Assembly (NCBI RefSeq): GCF_017161565.1 | Contig: NZ_CP066796.1 | Span: forward strand, 1,674,001-1,738,000 | Length of the DNA: 64,000 bases | Direction: 5' to 3' | DNA from: Erwinia amylovora | GTDB lineage: Bacteria > Pseudomonadota > Gammaproteobacteria > Enterobacterales > Enterobacteriaceae | Shown: in pieces, positions 42,537 through 54,931 of the stretch | Numbering within the stretch: the first letter of the stretch is position 1 | Layout of the letters: the number at the start of each line of letters is the position of its first letter | Program-made: the position numbers and the translations under genes | Notes under the pieces: generated by a model | What the model was told of the DNA's origin: nothing | Database searches by the model: none | Seen by the model: only the letters and a program-made list of their open reading frames with translations

Positions 42537-42557
42537 GTAGCCTTTCGTGTGGGTTAC
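42537..42557 (+). promoter_or_regulatory. thrS translational operator, anticodon-like stem-loop
   Basis: GTAGCCT - TTCGTGT - GGGTTAC forms a 7-bp stem (one G-T type and one G-U pair) whose seven-base loop contains CGT, the anticodon of a threonine tRNA. It is followed by ACCACTGCAATTAAGGATG and the thrS start 21 bases later, the same layout as domain 2 of the E. coli thrS operator, where ThrRS binds its own mRNA and blocks the ribosome. Confidence 0.75.
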
Positions 42558-42578
42558 CACTGCAATTAAGGATGTTTC

Positions 42579-44507
42579 ATGCCTGTAATTACGCTTCCTG
42601 ATGGAAGTCAGCGCTCGTTTGACCACGCTGTCAGCGTGATGGATATTGCCCTGGATATTGGCCCCGGGCTGGCAAAAGCCTGTATCGCCGGGCGTGTCAA
42701 TGGTGAGCTGGTTGATGCCGTTGACCCGATCACGGCAGATGCCAGCGTGGCGATTATCACTGCTAAAGACGAAGTCGGTCTGGAAATTATCCGTCACTCC
42801 TGTGCACACCTGCTGGGGCATGCGATCAAACAACTGTGGCCCGATACAAAAATGGCTATCGGTCCGGTTATCGACAACGGGTTCTATTATGACGTTGATC
42901 TCGATCGCACGCTGACCCAGGAAGATATCGAACTGCTGGAAAAACGCATGCACCAGCTGGCAGAGACGAATTATGACGTGATCAAGAAGACTGTCAGCTG
43001 GCAGGAAGCACACGATGCTTTCGCCGCACGTGGTGAAAACTACAAAATGACCATTCTTGATGAAAACATCAGTCATGACGATCGCCCTGGCCTGTATCAT
43101 CATCAGGAATACGTTGATATGTGCCGCGGTCCGCATGTGCCGAATATGCGATTCTGCCATCATTTCAAATTGCAGAAAATTTCCGGCGCATACTGGCGTG
43201 GCGACAGCAATAACAAGATGCTGCAGCGTATCTACGGCACCGCGTGGGCCGATAAAAAGCAGCTGGCGGCCTATCTGCTGCGCCTGGAAGAAGCGGCGAA
43301 ACGCGACCACCGCAAAATCGGTAAGCAGCTTGACCTGTATCATATGCAGGAAGAAGCGCCGGGCATGGTGTTCTGGCACAATGATGGTTGGACCATTTTC
43401 CGTGAACTGGAAGTCTTTGTACGCACCAAGCTGAAAGAGTATGAGTACCAGGAAGTGAAAGGGCCATTTATGATGGACCGTGTGCTGTGGGAAAAAACCG
43501 GCCACTGGGAAAACTACAAAGAGGCGATGTTTACCACCTCTTCAGAGAACCGTGAATATTGCATCAAACCGATGAACTGCCCGGGACACGTGCAGATTTT
43601 CAATCAGGGTCTAAAATCATATCGTGACCTGCCGCTGCGTATGGCTGAATTTGGTAGCTGCCATCGCAATGAGCCATCTGGTGCCCTACACGGACTGATG
43701 CGCGTGCGTGGCTTCACCCAGGATGATGCGCATATCTTCTGTACTGAAGAGCAGGTGCGCGATGAGGTTAACAGCTGTATCAAGATGGTGTACGACATGT
43801 ACAGCACCTTCGGCTTTGAAAAGATCGTGGTGAAGCTTTCCACGCGCCCGGAGAAGCGCATTGGTAGCGACGAGCTTTGGGATCGATCAGAAACCGATCT
43901 GGCCGCTGCGCTCAAAGAAAATGGCATTCCGTTCGAATATCAGCCGGGCGAAGGCGCATTCTACGGCCCGAAAATTGAATTTACCCTACATGACTGTCTC
44001 GACCGTGCGTGGCAGTGTGGTACCGTACAGCTGGACTTCTCACTGCCGGGCCGTTTAAGTGCGTCCTATGTGGGTGAAAGTAATGAGCGCCAGGTGCCGG
44101 TGATGATTCACCGTGCCATACTGGGGTCCATGGAGCGCTTTATCGGGATATTAACCGAAGAGTATGCCGGTTTCTTCCCAACCTGGCTGGCTCCGCTACA
44201 AGTTGTGGTGATGAATATCACCGATGGTCAGTCCGAATATGTTGCAGAATTAACCCGAAAACTGCAAAATGCGGGCATTCGAGCAAAAGCGGACTTGAGA
44301 AACGAGAAGATTGGCTTTAAAATCCGCGAGCATACATTACGTCGTGTGCCTTATATGTTGGTCTGTGGAGATAAAGAGGTGGAAGCTGGCAAAGTGGCCG
44401 TTCGCACCCGCCGCGGTAAAGACTTAGGCAGCATTGACGTAAACGAAGCGATCGCGAAGCTGCAGGATGAAATCCGCAGTCGCAATCTTCATCAATTGGA
44501 GGAATAA
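42579..44507 (+). CDS. thrS: Threonyl-tRNA synthetase
   Basis: Charges tRNA-Thr. The 642-aa protein has an N-terminal TGS domain (residues 1-62), the editing domain with the HxxxH motif (HSCAHLLGH, about residues 73-77) and the C-terminal histidine (MCRGPH), then the class II catalytic core with the zinc cysteine in [12 protein letters not shown], motif 2 [21 protein letters not shown] and motif 3 [13 protein letters not shown], and an anticodon-binding domain. TAAGGATG precedes the ATG. A tRNA-like operator upstream supports autogenous repression. infC starts four bases after its stop. Confidence 0.97.
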   Translation: MPVITLPDGSQRSFDHAVSVMDIALDIGPGLAKACIAGRVNGELVDAVDPITADASVAIITAKDEVGLEIIRHSCAHLLGHAIKQLWPDTKMAIGPVIDNGFYYDVDLDRTLTQEDIELLEKRMHQLAETNYDVIKKTVSWQEAHDAFAARGENYKMTILDENISHDDRPGLYHHQEYVDMCRGPHVPNMRFCHHFKLQKISGAYWRGDSNNKMLQRIYGTAWADKKQLAAYLLRLEEAAKRDHRKIGKQLDLYHMQEEAPGMVFWHNDGWTIFRELEVFVRTKLKEYEYQEVKGPFMMDRVLWEKTGHWENYKEAMFTTSSENREYCIKPMNCPGHVQIFNQGLKSYRDLPLRMAEFGSCHRNEPSGALHGLMRVRGFTQDDAHIFCTEEQVRDEVNSCIKMVYDMYSTFGFEKIVVKLSTRPEKRIGSDELWDRSETDLAAALKENGIPFEYQPGEGAFYGPKIEFTLHDCLDRAWQCGTVQLDFSLPGRLSASYVGESNERQVPVMIHRAILGSMERFIGILTEEYAGFFPTWLAPLQVVVMNITDGQSEYVAELTRKLQNAGIRAKADLRNEKIGFKIREHTLRRVPYMLVCGDKEVEAGKVAVRTRRGKDLGSIDVNEAIAKLQDEIRSRNLHQLEE

Positions 44508-45062
<555 letters not shown>

Positions 45063-45154
45063 GCCCTAAAGTCATCACCCCGCGTGCTTCGGTGCGCGGT
45101 GTGGTTCGCCTGTCTGGTTCATTTTATCAACAATGCGAAGTGGATATTTTTTAA

Positions 45155-45352
<198 letters not shown>

Positions 45353-45429
45353 GTAACCCTTTTTTAGTACCCAACAGAATTCGTTACGAACGATGAAGGG
45401 TAAAACAGAATATTAAACAGGAGAGCTAA

Positions 45430-45786
<357 letters not shown>

Positions 45787-45796
45787 GCCAGATTGA

Positions 45797-45822
45797 AGAG
45801 GGGGCCTGGCCCCCTCTTTTTT
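45797..45822 (+). terminator. Intrinsic terminator after rplT
   Basis: AGAGGGGGCC and GGCCCCCTCT form a ten-pair palindrome (realistic loop CCTGG) followed by TTTTTT. Confidence 0.93.
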
Positions 45823-45930
45823 ATGTTTATCGATTTTATTCATGCAACTTCAGCAAAAGATTGACATTTTTATCCGCCGGCTTTCCAATAGACCATGCCG
45901 ATAACGAGACTGCAACAAGGTAATGCAAGC

Positions 45931-45975
45931 ATGAATGCTGCTCTTTTTCGTTTCTTTTTTTACTTTAGCACCTGA
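45931..45975 (+). CDS. pheM: pheST leader peptide PheM
   Basis: A 14-residue leader, MNAALFRFFFYFST, with five phenylalanines in its core. Ribosome stalling at the Phe codons when charged tRNA-Phe is scarce lets the downstream RNA avoid the terminator at 46021-46045 and raises pheST transcription (attenuation, as in E. coli). Too short for ordinary gene finding, but the peptide matches the family. Confidence 0.93.
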   Translation: MNAALFRFFFYFST

Positions 45976-46020
45976 TCTCCGGGGCTTTGCGCTTAGAAAA
46001 GAAACGAAAAATCGCGCTGA

Positions 46021-46045
46021 AAGCCTCCCTCGTGGAGGCTTTTTT
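46021..46045 (+). terminator. pheST attenuator terminator
   Basis: AAGCCTCC - CTCGT - GGAGGCTT followed by TTTT. It lies 45 bases after pheM and about 90 bases before pheS, as needed for Phe-tRNA-controlled attenuation. Confidence 0.88.
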
Positions 46046-46062
46046 CGTTTTAGCGCCAATGA

Positions 46063-47121
<1,059 letters not shown>

Positions 47122-47135
47122 GGGCGGGTAAATCA

Positions 47136-49523
47136 ATGAAATTCAGTGAACTCTGGTTACGTGAATGGGTCAGCCCGGCCATTGACAGTGCAGCGCTTTG
47201 CGAACAAATCACTATGGCCGGTCTGGAAGTGGATGGCGTGGATGCGGTTGCCGGTGCTTTTCATGGCGTGGTAGTTGGTGACGTGGTCGAATGCGCTCAG
47301 CATCCCAATGCCGACAAACTGCGCGTGACTAAAATCAACGTGGGCGGCGATCGCCTGTTGGATATCGTTTGTGGCGCGCCTAACTGCCGCCAGGGGCTGA
47401 AAGTAGCCGTGGCGACAGTGGGTGCCGTTCTGCCCGGTGACTTTAAAATCAAAGCCGCCAAACTGCGCGGCGAGCCGTCCGAAGGCATGCTGTGCTCGTT
47501 TTCAGAACTGGGTATTGCCGTCGAACAGGACGGGATCATTGAGCTGCCGCAGGACGCGACAATCGGCACGGATATTCGTCAGTATCTTCAGCTGGATGAT
47601 AACACCATTGAGATCAGCGTTACGCCAAACCGTGCAGACTGCCTGGGGATTATCGGCGTTGCTCGTGATGTCGCGGTGCTGAACAGGCTGCCGTTGAATG
47701 AAGTGGATATTACACCGGTTGTCGCGACGTTGCCGGACACTTTTCCAATCCGCGTCGATGCGCCTGATGCCTGTCCGCGTTACCTTGGACGGGTAGTCAA
47801 AGGCGTTAATGTGCAGGCGCAAACCCCGTTGTGGATGCAGGAAAAACTGCGCCGCTGCGGCATTCGTTCGATCGATCCGGTTGTAGACATCACCAACTAT
47901 GTTTTACTGGAGCTTGGCCAGCCGATGCATGCTTTCGACCTCGACCGCATTGCTGGCGGTATCGTGGTGCGCCATGCTGAAGAAGGTGAAACGCTGAAGC
48001 TGCTGGACGGTAGCGAAGCCAAACTGAGTGTTGATACGCTGGTGATTGCCGATGAACATAAAGCGCTGGCGATGGCGGGCATATTCGGTGGTGAAGACTC
48101 TGGCGTCAACCCGCAGACGCAGAACGTGCTTTTCGAATGCGCGTTCTTCAGCCCGCTGTCCATTGCCGGACGCGCACGCCGGCATGGCCTGCATACCGAT
48201 GCCTCTCATCGCTACGAACGTGGCGTTGATCCGGCGCTGCAATTCAAAGCTATCGAACGTGCTACCCGCCTGTTGCTGGATATCTGCGGCGGCGCAGCCG
48301 GCCCGGTAATTGACGTGACTGATGAATCCACCTTACCGCAGCGCAGCACCATCACCCTTCGTCGTGAAAAGCTGGATCGTCTTATCGGGCATGTGATTGC
48401 AGACGCAGAGGTGAGTGATATTCTGCGTCGCCTTGGCTGTGAAGTCACCGAAGGACAGGGCGAATGGCAGGCTGTTGCTCCCAGCTGGCGCTTTGACCTC
48501 TCGATTGAAGAGGATCTGGTGGAAGAGGTCGCACGCATTTATGGCTACGACAATATTCCTGATGTGCCCGTACAGGCTGGCCTGGTGATGACCAGACATC
48601 GCGAAGCTGACCTGTCGCTGAAACGCGTGAAAGCACTGCTGGTGGACAAAGGATATCAGGAAGCGATTACCTACAGCTTTGTTGACCCTAAAACTCAGGC
48701 GCTGTTGCACCCAGGTGAAGATAACCTGGTATTGCCAAGCCCAATATCGGTTGAGATGTCAGCGATGCGTCTGTCGCTGTGGAGCGGTTTGCTTGCAGCG
48801 GTCGCTTATAACCAGAATCGTCAGCAGTCACGCGTGCGCCTGTTCGAAAGCGGTCTTCGTTTTGTACCTGATACGCAGGCAAACCTCGGCATCCGCCAGG
48901 AAATTATGCTGGCAGGCGTTATTGCAGGACAGCGCAATGAGGAGCACTGGGACCTGGCGCGCGATACGGTAGACTTCTATGATTTAAAAGGTGATTTAGA
49001 GTCTGTTCTGGAGCTAACTGGCAAACTTGACGATATCCGTTTTGTCGCAGCAGCCAATCCGGCACTGCATCCCGGGCAGTGCGCCGGAATTTATTTACGC
49101 GGTGAGCACATTGGATTTATCGGAGTCGTGCATCCTGAACTGGAACGCAAGCTGGGTCTTAATGGCCGTACGGTGGCGTTCGAATTACTGTGGGACAAGG
49201 TCGCAGACCGCGTCCTGCCTGATGCCAGTGTTGTGTCGCGCTTCCCGGCAAACCGCCGTGATATCGCAGTGGTCGTTGCTGAAAACGTGCCAGCAGCAGA
49301 TATCGTCACAGTGTGTAAGAAAGTTGGCGCAAATCAGGTAGTTGGCGTAAACTTGTTTGACGTGTACCGTGGTAAGGGCGTAAATGAAGGTTTTAAGAGC
49401 CTCGCTATCAGCCTGATTTTACAAGATACCAGCCGGACACTCGAAGAAGAGGAGATTGCCGCTACCGTTGCAAAATGTGTAGAGGCACTAAAAGAGCGAT
49501 TCCAAGCATCCTTGAGGGATTGA
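47136..49523 (+). CDS. pheT: Phenylalanyl-tRNA synthetase beta subunit
   Basis: A 795-aa subunit with an N-terminal tRNA-binding (EMAP-like) domain (residues 40-150, [21 protein letters not shown]), the B3/B4 editing domain that removes tyrosine from tRNA-Phe ([19 protein letters not shown]), B5, the catalytic-like core and a C-terminal FDX-ACB anticodon domain ([15 protein letters not shown]). Length is typical. ihfA starts four bases after the stop, so the two are likely co-transcribed. Confidence 0.97.
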
Positions 49524-49527
49524 ACCT

Positions 49528-49827
49528 ATGGCGCTTACAAAAGCTGAAATGTCTGAATACCTGTTTGAAAAGCTCGGGCTTAGCAAACGTGATGCCAAAG
49601 AGCTGGTTGAACTGTTTTTTGAAGAAGTGCGTCGTGCTTTGGAAAACGGTGAACAGGTCAAACTGTCAGGATTTGGCAACTTCGACCTTCGCGACAAAAA
49701 TCAACGCCCGGGAAGAAATCCTAAAACGGGTGAGGATATTCCTATCACGGCTCGCCGGGTAGTCACGTTCAGACCAGGCCAGAAACTCAAAAGCCGGGTC
49801 GAGAACGCCACGCCAAAAGAAGATTAA
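49528..49827 (+). CDS. ihfA: Integration host factor alpha subunit
   Basis: A 99-aa DNA-bending protein that works as a heterodimer with IhfB in recombination, replication and sigma-54 transcription. It has the HU/IHF fold with [20 protein letters not shown] and the DNA-intercalating arm [20 protein letters not shown], including the proline. It lies directly after pheT, as in E. coli. An intrinsic terminator follows. Confidence 0.97.
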
Positions 49828-49839
49828 TAGCCGTCGTTC

Positions 49840-49866
49840 AAAAGGCCGCGTAAGCGGCCTTTTTTA
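49840..49866 (+). terminator. Intrinsic terminator after ihfA
   Basis: AAAAGGCCGC - GTAA - GCGGCCTTTTTT; nine-pair stem, four-base loop, T run. It starts 13 bases past the ihfA stop. Confidence 0.92.
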
Positions 49867-50118
49867 TGCCGCCAATTTCAATATTTTACATTTATTATCA
49901 GTCATTTATCAGCAGCATGAATCCTGTAAATTTTGGTCAATCCTGATGTTTGGGCAAAGTATAGATCGCATCCGTCTGGTTTTTGCTTCCTTGCCTTGCA
50001 GAATGAATTTGCATCAATGCATTACAGTCCTGTGGGATAAACCAAAATTGATTATATGCGGGTACGGCGGTACACTGGCTGCTGTATCAGTTTTTCTTGT
50101 ATGAAGCGGGGGTAGGCT

Positions 50119-50745
50119 ATGCCGACAAAGTTGGTAAATGCTACAAAGGTTAACGAGGTTTTCGCTCACTTGAACGAAGGCCAGGATAACCGCGCCCTTT
50201 ACTCCCAGCTTTCTAATGCTCAAGAAATTACCATCAAAGGTCTCACGGTCTCACCGGGTTATCGATTGGTTCGCATCGACGATCGCCTGAAAGACAGAAT
50301 AACCCAAAGTCACTTCGAACTGGCATTGATTAACGATGTTTCCGAAGATGTGGCGTATTACAATCGAGTGCTGATCCAGCCTGATAGTTTTCTGAATTGT
50401 CGTCCAGTGACCCAGGTCCTGGTATGGAGAACGCAGAAACGCCAACACAGGAAAGAGCTTTACGACCTGGCCGGGCGGGTTTTCTTGCGTTACCTGCTTG
50501 AAAAATACGATGTGATCGTGTCCGACATGAACCAAACGCATGACGGCATGTCTTTCTGGCAGGCTCGTATGTTTGACGCACTGGCCTATGGGCTGAAAGT
50601 CTATGCTTATGACATGCAGTCGTGTGAACTACATGAAATCAAGACTGATGATGAAGTCGGACACTACGAGCAATGGCTTTGGGGTGATCCGGGGCATTAT
50701 CAAAACAGGCTGGCAATTATCTCCAAGTTAAAACTTCCATCGTGA
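50119..50745 (+). CDS. Hypothetical protein, possibly a GNAT-like or phage-related protein
   Basis: A 208-aa cytosolic protein without signal peptide or membrane segment; I do not recognise it. It has alternating strand/helix character: VSPGYRLVRIDDRL, FELALINDV, RVLIQPD, TQVLVWRT, LAGRVFLRYLLEKYDVIVSD, then DGMSFWQARMFDALAYG and KVYAYDMQS. The arrangement of a D-x-x-x-T-x-DG-x-x-FW segment after a strand recalls GNAT-fold proteins found in phages and islands, but no acetyl-CoA-binding motif can be pointed to. TATGCCG start with GGGGGTAGGC upstream. It occupies the place of btuC between ihfA and btuE, has its own terminator and is AT-richer than its neighbours, suggesting acquisition. Confidence 0.7.
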   Translation: MPTKLVNATKVNEVFAHLNEGQDNRALYSQLSNAQEITIKGLTVSPGYRLVRIDDRLKDRITQSHFELALINDVSEDVAYYNRVLIQPDSFLNCRPVTQVLVWRTQKRQHRKELYDLAGRVFLRYLLEKYDVIVSDMNQTHDGMSFWQARMFDALAYGLKVYAYDMQSCELHEIKTDDEVGHYEQWLWGDPGHYQNRLAIISKLKLPS

Positions 50746-50850
50746 TGAGCCGTATTGCCGGATTTTTGCATGGTTGCTGCAGATTTAAAGCGTGACCTGT
50801 TATGCATGCCCGTGCTAAAACTCCGGGAGCGCTTATCCCGCATGTACATG

Positions 50851-50874
50851 AAACCACCTCAGGGTGGTTTTTTT
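50851..50874 (+). terminator. Intrinsic terminator after the 208-aa gene
   Basis: AAACCACC - TCAG - GGTGGTTTTTTT; seven-pair stem with T run, about 105 bases past the stop. Confidence 0.85.
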
Positions 50875-51058
50875 ACGGCATATCTGCGCTTGTGATGCCG
50901 GAATGCGCGTCAAAGCTAAACACCAGGGTTGCCAGGTAAGGTGCCAACGGTGGCCGCCATTAACCAGCGTGACCGAACACTGCAATCAATATTTTTTTCA
51001 CTGCGCGACCGCTTACGGCTGGGGTACAGTGATGTCTGTCAGCAAAACAGGAAAAACA

Positions 51059-51604
51059 ATGAATCTGTACGAAACTGAACTGATAACGCTGGAAGGTGAG
51101 AAAACCAGCCTGGCCCGCTGGCAGGGAGATGTCCTGCTGGTGGTCAATGTGGCTTCAAAATGTGGGCTGACACCGCAGTACGAAGCGCTGGAACATCTAC
51201 ATAAAATGCTGCACCAGCAGGGGCTGACGGTGATGGGATTTCCTTGCAATGCCTTTCTGCAGCAGGAGCCGGGTAGCGAAGCGGAAATAAAAACGTTTTG
51301 CAGCACCCACTACGGTGTGACCTTCCCGATGTTCAGCAAAATCAATGTTAACGGCCCGCAGCGCCACCCGCTTTACGCGCAGCTGATTGCGGCCCGGCCT
51401 GAAGCTACCGCGCCTGAAAACAGCGTATTTGCCGAACGTATGGCCAGTAAAGGACGTGCGCCGAAACAGCATGGTGATGTTCTGTGGAACTTTGAGAAGT
51501 TTCTCATCGCTCGGGATGGACGGGTGGTTGAGCGTTTCTCTCCCGATATGGCGCCCAACGATCCGCTGCTGCTGGCCTGTGTCGAAAAGGCGCTGGCAGA
51601 ATAA
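51059..51604 (+). CDS. btuE: Glutathione/thioredoxin peroxidase BtuE
   Basis: A 181-aa non-selenium glutathione peroxidase-family enzyme that reduces peroxides; the E. coli protein prefers thioredoxin. It has the catalytic cysteine in VNVASKCGLTPQY, the glutamine-replacing GFPCNAFLQQEPGS and the tryptophan in VLWNFEKFLI. ATG 51059 with AGGAAAAAC upstream is preferred to upstream in-frame starts such as 50864 because only this N-terminus (MNLYETELITLEGEK) fits the family. In E. coli it lies between btuC and btuD; here both are missing. Confidence 0.92.
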   Translation: MNLYETELITLEGEKTSLARWQGDVLLVVNVASKCGLTPQYEALEHLHKMLHQQGLTVMGFPCNAFLQQEPGSEAEIKTFCSTHYGVTFPMFSKINVNGPQRHPLYAQLIAARPEATAPENSVFAERMASKGRAPKQHGDVLWNFEKFLIARDGRVVERFSPDMAPNDPLLLACVEKALAE

Positions 51605-51839
51605 CATCGCCGTGCATGGCGGATGTTGCTCTCTCCTGACGTCGTGATTTGATTATTTCATAAAATGAAAACGGCCAGATGATATGACTGGCCGCCACAG
51701 AAACGGCTCACTTTTGGCTGCCTTGATTGCTGCGAAAGCCAGCCCGGTCTTTTGATATCAGATGAGTATCAGGCAAATGTTGCTAAGCAACGGGTTTTAC
51801 CGCTAAATTAACGTCCTGGACGATAAAGGACCGTGCATC

Positions 51840-52298
51840 ATGCGTTATTACCTGGTGTTAATAGTGATGATTCTGGCTGGCTGCAGTAGCCATGCGCCTG
51901 GACCGAATGCAAAGCTTTCCGATTCTGTTGCCGTTATTGCCCAATTGAACGATCAGCTTGACCAGTGGCGCGGTGCGCCATATCGCTATGGCGGTATGAA
52001 TCGCGGTGGAGTTGATTGCTCAGGCTTTGTTTACCTGACATTTCGTGAGCGTTTCAATTTGCAGCTACCGCGAACAACTTCGGCACAAACCGATGTTGGC
52101 ACGCGCATTGACAAATCAGAGCTGTTACCCGGAGATCTGGTTTTCTTTAAAACTGGCAGAGGTCAAAACGGACTGCATGTCGGGATATACGATACTGACA
52201 GTCATTTTATTCATGCTTCTACCCGCCGGGGAGTGACGCGATCGTCGCTGGACAATGTTTACTGGCAAAAAGCTTTCTGGCAGGCAAGGCGTATTTGA
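51840..52298 (+). CDS. nlpC: NlpC/P60 family lipoprotein peptidase
   Basis: A 152-aa envelope lipoprotein with lipobox ILAGC (Cys near residue 15) and an NlpC/P60 domain: the catalytic cysteine in GGVDCSGFVYLTF, the histidine in GLHVGIYD and the third polar residue in FIHASTRRG. Such enzymes cleave D-iGlu-DAP type bonds in peptidoglycan peptides. Position after btuE and before the ydiV remnant matches E. coli nlpC. Confidence 0.92.
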   Translation: MRYYLVLIVMILAGCSSHAPGPNAKLSDSVAVIAQLNDQLDQWRGAPYRYGGMNRGGVDCSGFVYLTFRERFNLQLPRTTSAQTDVGTRIDKSELLPGDLVFFKTGRGQNGLHVGIYDTDSHFIHASTRRGVTRSSLDNVYWQKAFWQARRI

Positions 52299-52655
52299 TC
52301 TCATTAACCAAGCGCAGTGACGTATTTAACAACAATAAACGTCTGTCTGCCTTGCTGGCGTCAGAACTGCATCAAATTGCTTTATTATGCGAATCCCCTT
52401 TAAGTGCACTGGTTATGACTTCAATCCGCGGATTGAGTTAAGAAGTCATTGACTCAAATTTGACAAATTATCCCTGGTTAGCAGAGCCATTCAGATAAGG
52501 ACAATTTCCGTCGTTTTCATCTTAACTTTGTGTCGCGGTATGCTGGCATAAATTCAGAGCGGTTGCATGTCGGCGCGGTGACAATGCCAGGGTTCCGGTG
52601 CTTATCACTCGGTTGCAACTGGTTTCGCAGAAAACCGTTTAACATGGCAAATTAA
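52299..52655. other. Intergenic stretch between nlpC and the ydiV remnant
   Basis: About 360 AT-rich bases. No gene or fragment was recognised. Its 3' end would have contained the ydiV promoter before decay. Confidence 0.4.
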
Positions 52656-53372
52656 ATGAACCGCCATCTGCAAGCGGATTAGCAAATTAATCACGCTATT
52701 TGCCCGATTTATGCGCCAGATTGGCAGCTGGCGGTAACGGAAGTGCTATCTCACTTTGCTCTCGCAGCGTCACATGTGCCCGTGCCGCAGGAGTTTTAAC
52801 GTCACAGCGCGATCGCCGATAGCGTATCCTGTTGTTGCAAAATGAAATTATTGTCATTGCAATAAATCATAAATATTTCATCAACACTAACATTAATCTG
52901 GCTATCAATATTTACAGGACGCTGGCTCAAGCCATTCCTGCAAGCGATCTTCTGCTGAAATAAGTGCACCAGCCGGACTGTATTGACCTGGAGGTGAGTG
53001 AAAACTTTCCGGGTATCACGGCGGAAAAATAAGATGTTTTTTATGCCGGGACTGAGTAATGAAATTAACGTAATCCATACCGTGCGGGTAAGACAATGTC
53101 GAAAGCCGTGTTTGACAATCTGTTTTACCGTATTAAGCGCGATAAAGGTTATCTCGATCGTCATATCAGGCGCTGATCCTTTCAGCCATTTATTGGCGCT
53201 ATTCTTGACCACATCAAATCGCCCTGTCAGGACGTGGCGGTGCAAGAGACAGGTAATCATCGCCGACCTGCAAATCGTTCGTCCGTTTGCTTTCGACGGT
53301 ATTCAGCGGGCGTTATTTGCGGCGGTGGCCGAAGAAGCAGTCACCAACCTGCTGGAAACAACCAGGCAGTAG
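52656..53372 (+). pseudogene. ydiV: ydiV (rflP) pseudogene, EAL-like flagellar regulator
   Basis: The 717-base span equals a full ydiV (about 237 codons) but is broken. Reading from ATG 52656: a stop at codon 9, then AICPIYAPDWQLAVTEVLSHF, another stop after VPQEF, later HKYFINTNINLAIN, a stop, CIDLEVSENFPG (the EAL-type LEISENFP strand), then in a shifted frame SKAVFDNLFYRIKRDKGYL, a stop, SFQPFIGAI, and a final shift to RPFAFDGIQRALFA ending at TAG 53370-53372. This follows E. coli YdiV (VELITHF, IELLINENYP, MKAVFDGLFTRVMLDKSF, RSFEPFIRAI, TPFDFHALQGCLW). Position between nlpC and ydiU is as in E. coli. YdiV normally inactivates FlhD4C2; here it is lost. Confidence 0.85.
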
Positions 53373-53491
53373 CCAGCGCCGGTGAGGTAATAACCCTGTA
53401 AAATATCGCTGTTTACTCTTCTGCCATCGCTTTACACTAACAAGATTGTGTCGCCGTCGGGGCTGTTCCCGATGGCGCCCGGAGAAGTGGC

Positions 53492-54931
53492 ATGAAATTC
53501 AATAATACCTGGTATAACGAGCTGAACGGTTTTTACACCGCGCAGCAACCCACGCCGCTGAAAAACGCGCGCCTGCTGTATCACAATGCCGGGCTGGCCC
53601 GGGAGCTGAAGCTGGATGAACGCCTGTTCCAGGCACAAAATGTCGGGTTGTGGAACGGTGAACGTTTACCTGAGGGTATGCAGCCGCTGGCACAGGTCTA
53701 CAGCGGGCATCAGTTTGGCGTTTGGGCAGGGCAGCTGGGTGACGGACGTGGGATTTTACTTGGTGAGCAGCAGTTGCCCGACGGGCGGAAATTTGACTGG
53801 CATTTGAAGGGGGCCGGTCTTACGCCCTATTCGCGCATGGGCGATGGCCGGGCGGTATTGCGTTCTACGCTGCGCGAATTTCTTGCCGGTGAAGCCATGC
53901 ACCATCTTGGCATCAAAACTTCGCGGGCGCTGACGGTCGTGACCAGCGATGAGCCGGTATACCGTGAAACGACTGAAACTGGCGCGATGCTGCTGCGCGT
54001 GGCCGAAAGCCATGTGCGGTTTGGCCACTTCGAGCACTTTTACTATCTGGGGCAGCCGGAAAAAGTCACCCAGCTGGCTGACTATGTCATTCGCCACCAC
54101 TGGCCGCAGTGGGTGCAGGAGCGCGACAAATATCTGTTGTGGTTTAGCGATGTGGTGCAACGCACCGCGCGGCTGATCGCCGGCTGGCAAAGCATCGGTT
54201 TTGCTCACGGAGTAATGAATACCGACAATATGTCGATCCTCGGCCTGACGCTTGATTACGGTCCCTTTGGTTTTCTCGACGACTACCAGCCAGGTTACAT
54301 CTGCAATCATTCCGACTATCAGGGGCGCTACAGCTTCGAAAATCAACCAACGATCGGCCTGTGGAACCTGAATCGCCTGGCTCATGCGTTATCGGGATTG
54401 ATGAGTCCACAGCAGCTTAAACAGGCGTTGGCCGGCTATGAGCCAGAATTGATGCGGTGCTGGGGTGAAAAGATGCGTGCCAAACTTGGGCTGCTCACCC
54501 CAGGGAAAGACGACAATCACATCCTTACCGGATTGCTGTCGTTGATGACGCGGGAAAGAAGTGATTACACGCGCACATTCCGTCAGCTTAGCCAGATCCA
54601 GCAACTGCAGTCGCGATCGCCCCTGCGTGATGAGTTTATCGACCGCGACGCCTTCGACAGCTGGTACAACGTCTGGCGTCAGAGGTTGTTGAAAGAAGAA
54701 TGCAGCGACGAAGAGCGCCAGCGGACAATGAAACTGGCGAATCCGGCGCTGATATTGCGTAATTACCTGGCGCAGCAGGCAATAGAACGGGCTGAACAGG
54801 ATGATATCAGCGTGCTGGCGCGCCTGCATCAGGCCCTGTCGCAGCCGTATGCCGATGCGCCGGAGTTTGCCGATCTGGCGCGCCGCCCGCCGGATTGGGG
54901 GAAAAAGCTGGAAGTCAGCTGCTCCAGCTAA
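53492..54931 (+). CDS. selO: Protein adenylyltransferase SelO (YdiU)
   Basis: A 479-aa pseudokinase-fold enzyme that transfers AMP from flipped ATP onto protein hydroxyls and protects against oxidative stress. Visible are the [13 protein letters not shown] glycine loop, the nucleotide-binding lysine region [37 protein letters not shown], the metal-binding [22 protein letters not shown] and the C-terminal redox cysteine in EVSCSS, at the position of selenocysteine in animal SelO. Length is as in E. coli YdiU. Its stop overlaps the stop of convergent hmuV (54928-54931). Confidence 0.96.
   Translation: MKFNNTWYNELNGFYTAQQPTPLKNARLLYHNAGLARELKLDERLFQAQNVGLWNGERLPEGMQPLAQVYSGHQFGVWAGQLGDGRGILLGEQQLPDGRKFDWHLKGAGLTPYSRMGDGRAVLRSTLREFLAGEAMHHLGIKTSRALTVVTSDEPVYRETTETGAMLLRVAESHVRFGHFEHFYYLGQPEKVTQLADYVIRHHWPQWVQERDKYLLWFSDVVQRTARLIAGWQSIGFAHGVMNTDNMSILGLTLDYGPFGFLDDYQPGYICNHSDYQGRYSFENQPTIGLWNLNRLAHALSGLMSPQQLKQALAGYEPELMRCWGEKMRAKLGLLTPGKDDNHILTGLLSLMTRERSDYTRTFRQLSQIQQLQSRSPLRDEFIDRDAFDSWYNVWRQRLLKEECSDEERQRTMKLANPALILRNYLAQQAIERAEQDDISVLARLHQALSQPYADAPEFADLARRPPDWGKKLEVSCSS

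Noticed and set aside
42465..43505. 346-codon open frame on - inside thrS
   Set aside because: Lies wholly over thrS and its leader on the other strand; composition follows the antisense of thrS codons.
52802..53260. 152-codon frame on - between nlpC and selO
   Set aside because: Opposite strand of the ydiV pseudogene, which explains the region better.
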